Of a stretch of DNA of 36,984 bases, positions 1-7,191 are shown piece after piece. How positions within the stretch are numbered: the stretch's first letter is position 1; each line of letters starts with the position of its first letter. The stretch lies in assembly GCA_900548905.1 (NCBI GenBank), contig URMK01000067.1, positions 1 through 36,984 on the forward strand, given 5' to 3'. The stretch is from an uncultured Lachnospiraceae bacterium (GTDB lineage: Bacteria; Bacillota; Clostridia; Lachnospirales; Lachnospiraceae). The notes under the pieces were generated by a model. The model made no database searches. It worked only from the letters and a program-made list of their open reading frames with translations, and was not told the origin of the DNA. The translations under genes were made by a program, and so were the position numbers.

Positions 1-167
1 GACACCGCTCTGCCAGCGGGCGGAAGGCCATTTTGCTCCTGCGAAGTTTGAGTAATAAATCTGTCGTCTGCTTGTAACCGTTCAGACAGGTCTGCACATT
101 TACTGCGCTGACCGTAAGAAAACGTGGTGGCTGCAGGCATCCGGCCACACGCGTGGCGGTTTTTTTT
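1..167 (+). ncRNA. possible 3' part of a structured RNA ending in a terminator
   Basis: No convincing reading frame occupies this stretch. It contains several short hairpins (CCGCT/AGCGG at 5-19, CAGAC/GTCTG near 84-95) and ends in a GC hairpin with a T run at 144-167. That pattern would fit the 3' portion of a structured non-coding RNA whose 5' end lies outside the window. A 6S-type RNA was considered because of the length and the GC-rich 3' closing strand, but the match is not specific enough to assign. It could equally be the untranslated tail of an upstream gene. Confidence 0.25.
144..167 (+). terminator. Rho-independent terminator
   Basis: The stem GCCAC (144-148) pairs with GTGGC (153-157) across a 4-nt loop and is followed after two G by eight T (160-167). 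It would stop a plus-strand transcript entering from before the window. Confidence 0.6.
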
Positions 168-224
168 GCCGGGTACGGTAACGGTTGCAAGTCCAAGCCA
201 ATTCCATATTTGCCAACTGTGTAC

Positions 225-255
225 AAAAAATCTCCGGATCCATTGGATCCGGAGA
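225..255 (-). terminator. terminator of the small ORF 331-507
   Basis: An 11-bp perfect inverted repeat (TCTCCGGATCC / GGATCCGGAGA, 231-255, 3-nt loop) is followed on the minus strand by a run of six T (225-230). It lies 75 bp past the stop codon of the minus-strand small ORF and probably ends its transcript. Confidence 0.8.
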
Positions 256-330
256 CAACTGCCATTTCTATTTTGTTTTCCGCTTCCTTTTATCCTGCAA
301 GGACGGATTTACGGATATATGATATCACTA

Positions 331-507
331 TTACCGTTTCCCTCTTTTCCTTCCGAACAGGCTGCGGATAAAAGGCTCTCTTCCGGCATATATCCTTCCG
401 AAGTTCTCACAGTTATAGAATTTTTCCGTTGCCACCCATTCCGGATATACCACCTTTTGTCCGGACAAAATAGCATTGTTGTTATAGTCCAAATCAAATG
501 CGTTCAT
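331..507 (-). CDS. small hypothetical protein, 58 aa
   Basis: This is a short frame starting ATG at 507 with a near-perfect Shine-Dalgarno AGGAGG 7 nt upstream (515-520) and stopping with TAA at 331. The product begins MNAFDLDYNN and ends in a basic tail (FGRKRGKR). It has no signal peptide, no hydrophobic helix and no motif I recognise. Support for a real gene comes from its surroundings: a plausible promoter (584-612) upstream, the strong ribosome site, and a strong hairpin terminator downstream (225-255). It is divergent from the PucR-type regulator at 685. The function is unknown. Confidence 0.6.
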   Translation of the reverse strand: MNAFDLDYNNNAILSGQKVVYPEWVATEKFYNCENFGRIYAGREPFIRSLFGRKRGKR

Positions 508-583
508 AACCCAACCTCCTTAGATACATCCCCAATTACTGTTCACTCCGTGACCAGTAACCCCAATGTTTCTCTTTGCTTAT

Positions 584-612
584 ACTATATTATCTTCTGG
601 ACTTTTCGTCCA
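584..612 (-). promoter_or_regulatory. candidate promoter of the small ORF with a short dyad
   Basis: Read on the minus strand, TGGACG (607-612), a 17-bp spacer and TATAGT (584-589) make a fair sigma-A promoter upstream of the small ORF. A dyad TGGAC/GTCCA (598-612) overlaps the -35 element and could be an operator, possibly for the divergent PucR-family protein. The latter is inference only. Confidence 0.4.
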
Positions 613-684
613 TAATCTGCTAGCCTGAAAAAAACAGGATAATTATGTACTGCCGATACAAGTATAGGGAAAGGAAGGCGTTTT

Positions 685-1875
685 ATGGCAATCCGACTCT
701 GGGAAATGTATGAAGAGACAAAAGAAAAGTATAAACTGCGGATTCTGGCAGGAAAAAACGGAATGGATAATGTTACCGGATGGGTACATATGCTGGAGGA
801 TGAAACCATTATCAACCGGTTCGCAGGGGAAGAACTTGCTGTAACCACAGGCATGAAAGCCGGAAAAGAGGGCTGGCTGCTGCAGCTGGTATCTTCTATG
901 AAACAGGCGGAAAGTACGGGTATCATCATCAATACGGGTATGTATCTGAAGCAGGTACCGCAGGACGTTATAGACTGGTGTGAGACCCACAATTTTCCTC
1001 TTCTGGAAATGCCCTGGGAGATATCCATCACTGATCTTATCCAGGATTATTGTATGCGCATTATGCGCCAGATACATAAGGAACGGCAAGAAGGGCTTCT
1101 CTTTGAACGCCTGCTGCGGGGTAAAGAGGTGCCGGAAGGGTTCCTGGAAGAAATCGGCAGCCGTTATCATCTGGAAGGCAGTTTCCGGATATTCTGCCTG
1201 CTGCCCAAATATACCGCGGAGGAAAAAGTCCTGTTCCGACAGGCCGGGCTGAAGCTGGAGAATGTATTCGGACTGTGGCAGAACGGGACAAAAATCCGCT
1301 TCCCTTATTTTTTTATGGAAGTTAAGGATACCTATATCCTGGCGGTCAATGACTTTCCGGAAGAAAAAGTGGATGAGCTAACCGTACAGATCCGGAATAT
1401 CTTTTCCTACTTTTTTGACAGGAAACAGCTTTCCTTAGGGATAGGGCCTGCCTGTCAGGGAATACACAGCCTGAAGCAGGCGCTGGGGCGCGCGCGTATC
1501 GCCATGCATATGTCCCGGCAGATGGAAAAACCCATCGTTGACTTTAATCAGATGGGTGTTTTCGGCATTCTGTTTTCCACGGAGGATCCCGATATCCTGA
1601 AAAGCTATGCCAAACAGCTGTTGGGCCCGCTGGAAGAATACGACAGGCTTCATCACACGGAAGGGCAGGAAGGCACAGGCTATGTGGAAACCTTCCGCAG
1701 CTATATTGCCAATGACAGGAGCCTTATTGGTGTCGCCCGTGCCACTTATACCCACCGCAATACAGTAAACTATAGGATTCAGAATATAAAAAAGCTGCTG
1801 CATAATGAACTGAAAACAACGGCCGATCTGTTTCCCTACCAGATCGCCTTTTGCATCCGGGATATGAAGCTATAA
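685..1875 (+). CDS. PucR-family transcriptional regulator
   Basis: This 396-aa protein has the PucR architecture. An N-terminal PucR ligand-sensing region (about residues 5-125, including GWVHMLEDE and ITDLIQDYC) is followed by a degenerate GGDEF-like middle region (about 170-300). A C-terminal helix-turn-helix of the PucR/CdaR type (about 335-396, with THRNTVNYRIQNI) binds DNA. Members control purine catabolism, sugar-diacid use or amine metabolism. The start is supported by GGAAGG 7 nt upstream. It ends convergent with the phospholipase-like gene, their 3' ends overlapping by 6 bp, so no target operon is adjacent downstream. The divergent small ORF is the only obvious candidate target. The effector is unknown. 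Confidence 0.9.
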   Translation: MAIRLWEMYEETKEKYKLRILAGKNGMDNVTGWVHMLEDETIINRFAGEELAVTTGMKAGKEGWLLQLVSSMKQAESTGIIINTGMYLKQVPQDVIDWCETHNFPLLEMPWEISITDLIQDYCMRIMRQIHKERQEGLLFERLLRGKEVPEGFLEEIGSRYHLEGSFRIFCLLPKYTAEEKVLFRQAGLKLENVFGLWQNGTKIRFPYFFMEVKDTYILAVNDFPEEKVDELTVQIRNIFSYFFDRKQLSLGIGPACQGIHSLKQALGRARIAMHMSRQMEKPIVDFNQMGVFGILFSTEDPDILKSYAKQLLGPLEEYDRLHHTEGQEGTGYVETFRSYIANDRSLIGVARATYTHRNTVNYRIQNIKKLLHNELKTTADLFPYQIAFCIRDMKL

Positions 1876-2553
1876 AGGAACGGCGGCATCGAATGAAAGC
1901 CACTTTTCTTCGATGAGTCTTTTTGTCAGCTGTTCAATCGTATTTCCCACAAACAGCTCCATGTCCGTTTCTTTCAGATAAGGATATTCGCGTTCCAGGT
2001 TACCATGCGCTTCCCGGTAAAATCCGGAAATATGTTCTCTCCGGTTGTCAAACGCATCCGGGACAAATTCCTCCATGAAGGTATTGGTAAATCCCACCGC
2101 ATTTTCATATTCCAAAAATGCCCCGAAACAGGGATTCTTTTTCAGAAAGAGATGGTCCAGATCGTACCAGTCCTCTTTTAACTTCCATGCCCCTTCATTA
2201 TTCTTTTGAAATAATTCTGTAAAACGGGAAACAGACGGAGCCACAATGTTTTTTTCCCACAGCACATCCGTCAGTAAATGGACATAGTAGCCAAGGAAAA
2301 ACGCCTTCTCCTTTTCCGTATAATTGTTCCACAATTCTTTTTTCATGTATTTGTCCATGAATAAGGAAATATCAATATTACCGTCAGTCTTAAAATGGGA
2401 AATACTTTTATCCGGTGTATAAACCGACCAGCCCTCATTCGGCACGCCGCTGTCGGGCGCTATATTCCCCATAAGGAATTCCAGCCGTTCCAAAAACGGT
2501 ATCCTTTTCCGTATTCCATCCGCAATTCGTAAGTGAACCATCCACGTTGCCAT
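1870..2553 (-). CDS. zinc-dependent phospholipase C family protein
   Basis: The 227-aa protein starts MATWMVHLRIA and carries GNIAPD (29-34) and FLGYYVHLLTDVLW (86-99), the pattern of the Zn-dependent phospholipase C/S1-P1-like fold. H7, D34, H53, H92 and D96 are likely metal ligands. There is no signal peptide, which is common for the cytosolic short members found in Clostridia. Their real substrate is not established, so phospholipase activity should not be assumed. The ATG at 2553 is preceded by GGAG at a 6-nt spacing. The start region is part of a repeat whose diverged second copy lies near 6098-6203, on the far side of the serpin/TIR block. Confidence 0.8.
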   Translation of the reverse strand: MATWMVHLRIADGIRKRIPFLERLEFLMGNIAPDSGVPNEGWSVYTPDKSISHFKTDGNIDISLFMDKYMKKELWNNYTEKEKAFFLGYYVHLLTDVLWEKNIVAPSVSRFTELFQKNNEGAWKLKEDWYDLDHLFLKKNPCFGAFLEYENAVGFTNTFMEEFVPDAFDNRREHISGFYREAHGNLEREYPYLKETDMELFVGNTIEQLTKRLIEEKWLSFDAAVPL

Positions 2554-2635
2554 ATAATTCTCCGTTTCTTCTATTCCTTTTCTTTTGCCGATAAAAATGT
2601 AACATCCTGTACTATCGGATACGGCGTATTGTTCC
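2487..2635. repeat. direct repeat copy A (holds the start of the phospholipase-like gene)
   Basis: This stretch aligns in the same orientation with 6098-6203. The identical core is 22 bp (2506-2527 and 6117-6138). Similarity extends through GTT(C/T)CA(A/T)AAACGG on one side and CATCCTGT plus CGGAT(A/G)CGGC on the other. Copy A contains about 45 bp (around 2545-2590) that copy B lacks, and this part includes the ribosome site and start codon of the gene. Confidence 0.75.
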
Positions 2636-3966
2636 TATGGATTTTCCACCGTCCCTATAAATACCGGCAGATTTGTATTTTCATCCACAATTGCATAAAG
2701 AAACGGGCGGTCCAGAATCACAGTCTCCATTTCCACCATGGCGCCCTCCGCCAGCATCTCCACCACCGTAGCTGCTCCGGCTTTCGTACCCAGCTCGTCC
2801 ACATCAATGTGTGTCTTGTGAAGGACTCTGTCGATATGGATGGTCAGATCCCCGCAGCTTCCGATTTCCGAAAAATCCGCCAGATCGCCGTCAAAGGCCA
2901 GAGGCATTCCCATGCCGGAAAGAATATCGGACAGTTCCAGGCTCGTATCCGCCTTAAACTTTGGCATCCCTGCAGAAACAGCGGTATCCTTTTCCCCGGT
3001 AACCGTGCGGTAAAAAGCCTCCCCGGTCAACTGATTTATGTATTCCTCCAAAGTCATCCCTTCCTCCGGCAAAAGAGCTGCAAACCGGTAGCCCGTTACA
3101 TAAGGCTTGACAAAACCCTCCGCATGCTCCCCCGAGAGGTAACGGGATTCTTCCGAATACATAATAGGTACCGTCGTTTCCTTTCCATCTTCCGTATAAA
3201 AGGCGGAATCGTGAACCTGATAGCTTTCATAAGGCTCTTCCCACTCCCCATTAAAAGCTACGGCATTAACAAGATACATAATAGCCGCCTCCGGCATCTT
3301 GTCCAGGATATCGGTAACCATTCCGTCTGTGTTTTTTTCCACCCAGCGGTTCAGATCGGCGCATGTGGATTGGTTAAAAGGCGCGCCGTAAATATAGGCA
3401 TCCCATTCCTCCGCATTTTTTTGCAGGAACATTTCATTGGGGACAAATTCTTCCTTGTCATTGTTAAACCAGATAGAATTGGCTACGCTCAGTTTACCGC
3501 CTTTCCCATCCGGCAGCTGACTGCACCAAGCCGACAAGTCCCTGCATCCCTGCTCCGGATCCAGTCCGGGATACATGGTTTCCCCCATTTGATCGAGGGT
3601 TTCCTCCCCTGCACCCTGCCGGGTCATTTCCAGGGCTATCAATACAGACAGAGGGGAAACCATGGTATTGCTCCCCTGCGGGGTACCGTTTTCCTGTTCC
3701 CCGGCCGTCTCTTCCGCATTCCGGGCTTTTCTGCTCTCTCTCAGAAGATCCAGCGAGAAATTAAGATAAGATATGGCAAACGGCTCACCCGCCTGTGCGG
3801 TATTCTTCTGCGGTGTGTTCTTGCGGTATTTTTCCGTAAGATCCCTGGTGGAGGAGGAAAGGGCATTTCCTCCGCATGCGATAACGGCAGAGGCTATGCA
3901 TAGTACCAGTAATACCGCTGTCAGAGAACGGACTTTTTTTCCTGTTGCGTATCGTAACTTTTTCAT
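2635..3966 (-). CDS. serpin family protease inhibitor, lipoprotein
   Basis: The 443-aa product is a secreted serpin. A lipoprotein signal peptide (MKKLRYATGKKVRSLTAVLL, lipobox VIAC at about residues 31-34) precedes the serpin fold. The hinge of the reactive-centre loop is present as GTKAGAATVVEM, and the C-terminal serpin signature as ILDRPFLYAIVDENTNLPVF. Serpins trap serine or cysteine proteases by irreversible conformational change. Here the inhibitor would sit on the outer face of the membrane. The scissile P1 residue cannot be set with certainty, but the loop is rich in E, M and A rather than basic residues, so a trypsin-like target is not favoured. An upstream ATG (4005) is in frame, but the start at 3966 has an AAAGGG ribosome site and gives a proper signal peptide. 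Confidence 0.93.
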   Translation of the reverse strand: MKKLRYATGKKVRSLTAVLLVLCIASAVIACGGNALSSSTRDLTEKYRKNTPQKNTAQAGEPFAISYLNFSLDLLRESRKARNAEETAGEQENGTPQGSNTMVSPLSVLIALEMTRQGAGEETLDQMGETMYPGLDPEQGCRDLSAWCSQLPDGKGGKLSVANSIWFNNDKEEFVPNEMFLQKNAEEWDAYIYGAPFNQSTCADLNRWVEKNTDGMVTDILDKMPEAAIMYLVNAVAFNGEWEEPYESYQVHDSAFYTEDGKETTVPIMYSEESRYLSGEHAEGFVKPYVTGYRFAALLPEEGMTLEEYINQLTGEAFYRTVTGEKDTAVSAGMPKFKADTSLELSDILSGMGMPLAFDGDLADFSEIGSCGDLTIHIDRVLHKTHIDVDELGTKAGAATVVEMLAEGAMVEMETVILDRPFLYAIVDENTNLPVFIGTVENP

Positions 3967-4051
3967 AATTTTTCCCTTTCTGCAGACATAGCTCCCTATT
4001 TCCATACTAAATCACCGTCACGCCACATCGATTATCAGCACATCAAAGCCA

Positions 4052-4894
4052 CTATTTTTCAGTGTCCTTTTGTAAATTTGCTATTGAGATAACGTTTCTG
4101 AGATCTTTATATATTACAATCTTTATATTTCCACGCATCTGTGTATAATGTATTTTTATCAACGAACTAATTAGCTCCAGAAGTTGTTTCTCACTCCTGT
4201 CCAACCGGGTAAATCCACTTCCCATAATTGGAAGAACCATTTCATACCCCTGTCCGTTTTTATCATAATAATACATTAATTTTGATATTGCCAGGCAATA
4301 GTCTTCTAATGTACAATATGTATTTAAATTAACATCCATTTCTGTCAAGGCCAAAAGATAGTAACATGTATTCCCATAATTCAGTTCGGCAATCGTGCCA
4401 ACAGGATATCGGATTTTGTTACCTTTTGATTTATATAGTATTTCTTCCCCTTTGCAGCCTTGTCGCCTTAATGATTCTGTTATTTTTCCATTCAGTTCTT
4501 CTACAGACATATTTGACAAATGATCTTGTATTAATTTTCCATGTAATGATTTCGGTGAAATTAAATCGTTAACAATTGTATCAAAACATCTGTTTACCGC
4601 TATGACTTTTATTTTAGCATTCTCAGTAAACAAATCCCCATAACCAACAGAAAGTGTTTTTTGATTCTTATTCACAAATATCACTTTTTCCCGAATAGCC
4701 AAAGTAAATATACATGATATGATAACTACTGCAATTAAAACCAGTAAAATGCACAACGTTGCATCAAGCCAATTACTAAAGCATCCTTCAATATTAATAA
4801 ATACAGAAACAAAACCCAATAACGAAAAAATTGCACCTCCAATTATTATACAATAATGGATTATTCCGCATAGATTAATTTTAATATTCTTCAT
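4052..4894 (-). CDS. two-helix membrane protein with macro domain, Thoeris ThsA-like
   Basis: The 280-aa protein has two N-terminal membrane helices (about residues 10-33 and 43-66). A cytosolic macro-type domain runs from about 95 to 275. Its markers are VIAVNRCFDTIVND and SLHGKLIQ near the domain start and VLPIMGSGF (about 220-228), the glycine loop that binds ADP-ribose-type ligands. Two membrane helices plus macro is the effector architecture of ThsA in type II Thoeris, where a nucleotide made by a TIR protein binds the macro domain and triggers membrane damage. The TIR gene ends 34 bp upstream, in the expected order and strand. The start at 4894 is preferred because AGAGGGG abuts the alternative ATG at 4903. 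The sequence is clearly more AT-rich than its neighbours, suggesting transfer. The defence function is inferred. Confidence 0.75.
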   Translation of the reverse strand: MKNIKINLCGIIHYCIIIGGAIFSLLGFVSVFINIEGCFSNWLDATLCILLVLIAVVIISCIFTLAIREKVIFVNKNQKTLSVGYGDLFTENAKIKVIAVNRCFDTIVNDLISPKSLHGKLIQDHLSNMSVEELNGKITESLRRQGCKGEEILYKSKGNKIRYPVGTIAELNYGNTCYYLLALTEMDVNLNTYCTLEDYCLAISKLMYYYDKNGQGYEMVLPIMGSGFTRLDRSEKQLLELISSLIKIHYTQMRGNIKIVIYKDLRNVISIANLQKDTEK

Positions 4895-4928
4895 TACATT
4901 CATCCCCTCTATGTGCCTTAAGATTCCT

Positions 4929-6068
4929 CTACAAAATATGAATCAATTCATCTACCGTATCTATGACTATTATGCTGCTTTCCTTTTTCAACATATCCCC
5001 TGCCAGACCGGCAGCCTCAGAAGATACGAGCAAAAGATATATTTTCAAATCTCTTTTACGCGATTCTTCAAACAATCGATATAATTCATATCTGGTCCAG
5101 GCTTTGACTATGTATTCCTTTGATAAAAATATTACAGCTTTACTGCAGCTATTTATTATGGTTTCCACTTGAGTCCTCAGTTGTTCCTGTTTTTTTAATT
5201 CAATATCCATCCACAACGGAAAATTATATTTTTGCGTGTTATAGAAATCTTTGACTACACTTTCTTGTTCTGAAGCATAAGAAATAAAAATCAATGGTTC
5301 TTTTGTATATTTTCCTGCTGCATTCTCCATATATATATCTTTATCATTCAGAAGTGCTTCTAAAATAGCATCTTCTTTTTGTTCAAATGAAGATTTTTTA
5401 TAATTTGTGTATACATTCAGGAATTTACCGCCATTGGTACTTTGTAAGAAATATTTAACTTGTTCCAGCGAAATATTTAGATTTGTTACATTTGTTTTTG
5501 ACCATTCAACATTAGAAAATTCACCTTCACCCACCGATGTATTTTTATTAATAACCATATCTTCCACATTCCAATTATGGGCTTCTATTTCCAGCATATT
5601 TGCACCGCAGACATTTGCCTTTCTCCAATCAGAATCTTCCATATATGACGCTAATAAGTGCGAATCAGAAAAATCCGCTTCCCTGCAGCTGCAATGCCTA
5701 AAGCAAGCGCACTCCATCATCGCCTTATGAAAAACAGCATGATCCAAACAGCAATATGTAAACTCAACGGCATCCATATTTGAGTTTTGAAAGTTTGTAT
5801 ACTCAAAGTTACAGTCTGAAAAAATAAAATCACTAAAATCCAAATTACTAAAATCTTCTTTTGATAAATTATATTTTTCAAGTTTTTGGCCAGTCATCTT
5901 CATTATTGTAACAAATTTAACCTTATTTGAAGCTTCTATTATTGCTGTATCCTGATTATCAATCTTCAATTTATGAAAGGTTTTCATCATGTTGGCAGCG
6001 GTCTCTTCAGAAATTTCTGTTTCACCTAAAGCGTCATTAAACTCTGTTACGTCCCTATTTATCTTCAT
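4929..6068 (-). CDS. pentapeptide-repeat protein with C-terminal TIR domain, Thoeris ThsB-like
   Basis: The 379-aa protein has an alpha-helical N-terminus (1-60) and pentapeptide repeats at about 72-165 (DFSNLDFSDFIFSDCNFEYT style). A linker (about 165-255) leads to a TIR domain (258-379) opening with FISYAS (261-266). W324 and E328 in KAWTRYEL match the WxxxE position that carries the catalytic glutamate of NAD-cleaving TIR enzymes. In Thoeris, ThsB senses phage and uses its TIR domain to make a cyclic or histidine-linked ADP-ribose signal for ThsA. The adjacent macro-domain membrane protein fits that partner. Known ThsB proteins are mostly TIR alone, so the repeat-rich N-terminus is unusual and could be a sensor or scaffold. 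There is no signal peptide. The base composition is AT-rich. A stand-alone TIR NADase cannot be excluded. Confidence 0.8.
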   Translation of the reverse strand: MKINRDVTEFNDALGETEISEETAANMMKTFHKLKIDNQDTAIIEASNKVKFVTIMKMTGQKLEKYNLSKEDFSNLDFSDFIFSDCNFEYTNFQNSNMDAVEFTYCCLDHAVFHKAMMECACFRHCSCREADFSDSHLLASYMEDSDWRKANVCGANMLEIEAHNWNVEDMVINKNTSVGEGEFSNVEWSKTNVTNLNISLEQVKYFLQSTNGGKFLNVYTNYKKSSFEQKEDAILEALLNDKDIYMENAAGKYTKEPLIFISYASEQESVVKDFYNTQKYNFPLWMDIELKKQEQLRTQVETIINSCSKAVIFLSKEYIVKAWTRYELYRLFEESRKRDLKIYLLLVSSEAAGLAGDMLKKESSIIVIDTVDELIHIL

Positions 6069-6097
6069 TCTTAAACTCTTCCTCTTATTTTACAGAT

Positions 6098-6203
6098 GTT
6101 TCATAAACGGAATTCATTTCCGTATTCCATCCGCAATTGGAAATGAGCCACCCCGGTAAAATAAATTCATCCTGTCAGTGCCGGATGCGGCTATGTCTGT
6201 GGA
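6098..6203. repeat. direct repeat copy B, relic of the phospholipase gene start
   Basis: This stretch is homologous to 2487-2635 with a 22-bp identical core (6117-6138). Read on the minus strand it resembles the first codons of the phospholipase-like gene and its upstream region, but the start codon and ribosome site are missing and the frame does not continue. It sits 30 bp before the TIR gene start, so copies A and B bracket the serpin, macro and TIR genes. Confidence 0.7.
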
Positions 6204-6292
6204 AACAGAGAGTGCAAGTATACCTGTAATCTTTATTATAATCGGTGTTGAAACCATATGTCTACTTAATTTGCCCATTTACCTCAAGTATG

Positions 6293-6321
6293 TTGACTTT
6301 ACGCAAATAATAATATAAAAT
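6293..6321 (+). promoter_or_regulatory. deoC promoter
   Basis: TTGACT (6293-6298), a 17-bp spacer and TAAAAT (6316-6321) form a good sigma-A promoter about 60 bp before the deoC start. The region is very AT-rich. Confidence 0.7.
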
Positions 6322-6343
6322 AATAAACGATAACAAACAATAT
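6322..6343 (+). promoter_or_regulatory. candidate DeoR-family operator at deoC
   Basis: Directly after the -10 element lies AATAAACGATAACAAAC followed by AATATA. Similar ATAAAC-containing strings occur at the permease promoter (20339-20358) and the dehydratase promoter (21714-21736) of the same locus. A site at the transcription start suits repression by the DeoR-family protein encoded at 7192-7977. This is a pattern-based proposal. Confidence 0.4.
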
Positions 6344-6381
6344 ATTTCAATATAAATCAACAATCACACAAAGGAGACATT

Positions 6382-7074
6382 ATGAACAGCAACACCTTAA
6401 CAAGAGATGAATTATGTTCCTTGTTCGACCACACGAATCTCAAACCTTATGCAGACCGTCCCCTGTTTGAACAGCTCTGTCGTGAAGCTTCTGAGAACCA
6501 CTTTGCCATGGTTGCCATTAATTCCGCTCCCGTTTCCCTGTGCAAACAGCTTTTAAAGGGCAGCGGCGTACACGTGGGAGCGGCAATTTCTTTCCCTCTG
6601 GGGCAGACTACCCTGGAAACCAAGGTTTATGAAACACAGCAGGCAATCAGAGACGGAGCCGATGAAATTGACTATGTAATAAATATTGGCGAGCTTAAAA
6701 ACGGAAATACCGATTATATCCGCCGGGAAATGGAAGCGATTGTATCCGTCTGCCGCGGCAGCGGAGTCCTTTCCAAAGTGATCTTTGAGAACTGTTATCT
6801 TACGAAAGAAGAAATAATCAGCGTAGCGTCCATCGCCCGTGAGGTTCATCCTGATTTCATTAAAACCAGCACCGGTTTCGGCACATCGGGCGCTTTGCCT
6901 GAGGATGTGCGTCTGATGAAGGATATCGTGGGCGCCGGGGTAAAAGTGAAAGCTGCCGGAGGTATCCGTTCCTGGGATACCTGCAAAGCTATGATAGATG
7001 CCGGTGCGGAACGGATCGGTACAAGCAGCAGCTTTAAAATACTGGAAGAATTCGATAAGGAACGCCATTGTTAA
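6382..7074 (+). CDS. deoC: deoxyribose-phosphate aldolase
   Basis: The 230-aa product is a class I aldolase of the DeoC family. By family knowledge it cleaves 2-deoxyribose 5-phosphate to glyceraldehyde 3-phosphate and acetaldehyde in the cytosol. The catalytic set is present: D97 in DYVINIG, the Schiff-base lysine K161 in FIKTSTGFG, and K190 in VKAAGGIR. The length is typical of Firmicutes DeoC. AAAGGAG 5 nt before the ATG fixes the start. It is the only plus-strand gene of the sugar locus and is convergent with the DeoR-type regulator, with a shared bidirectional terminator between them. With no nucleoside phosphorylase or phosphopentomutase nearby, it may serve the adjacent sugar pathway rather than deoxynucleoside salvage. 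That is inference. Confidence 0.95.
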   Translation: MNSNTLTRDELCSLFDHTNLKPYADRPLFEQLCREASENHFAMVAINSAPVSLCKQLLKGSGVHVGAAISFPLGQTTLETKVYETQQAIRDGADEIDYVINIGELKNGNTDYIRREMEAIVSVCRGSGVLSKVIFENCYLTKEEIISVASIAREVHPDFIKTSTGFGTSGALPEDVRLMKDIVGAGVKVKAAGGIRSWDTCKAMIDAGAERIGTSSSFKILEEFDKERHC

Positions 7075-7090
7075 CACACCTTCACAGTAG

Positions 7091-7138
7091 AAAAAGCCGC
7101 CGGATAAGATGATTATTCCTCTTATCCGGCGGCTTTTT
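7091..7138. terminator. bidirectional terminator between deoC and the DeoR-family gene
   Basis: A 19-bp perfect stem (7091-7109 with 7120-7138) has A5 at its left foot and T5 at its right foot, with a GC-rich core GCCGCCGG. It works in both orientations and separates the convergent genes. Confidence 0.92.
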
Positions 7139-7191
7139 ATTTTACATTTTTACGGTCTGCCATACCCAAACCCAGGAAAGAATCTGCAAAC

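Noticed and set aside
2533..3903. Long plus-strand open frame opposite the serpin gene (456 codons)
   Set aside because: It has no ribosome site or recognisable domain and its composition is that of an antisense shadow. The minus strand encodes a clear serpin.
4929..6068. Qnr-like DNA-mimic resistance protein, because of the pentapeptide repeats
   Set aside because: The repeat region is short and interrupted and is fused to a TIR domain, and the neighbour is a macro-domain protein. Qnr proteins are repeat-only.
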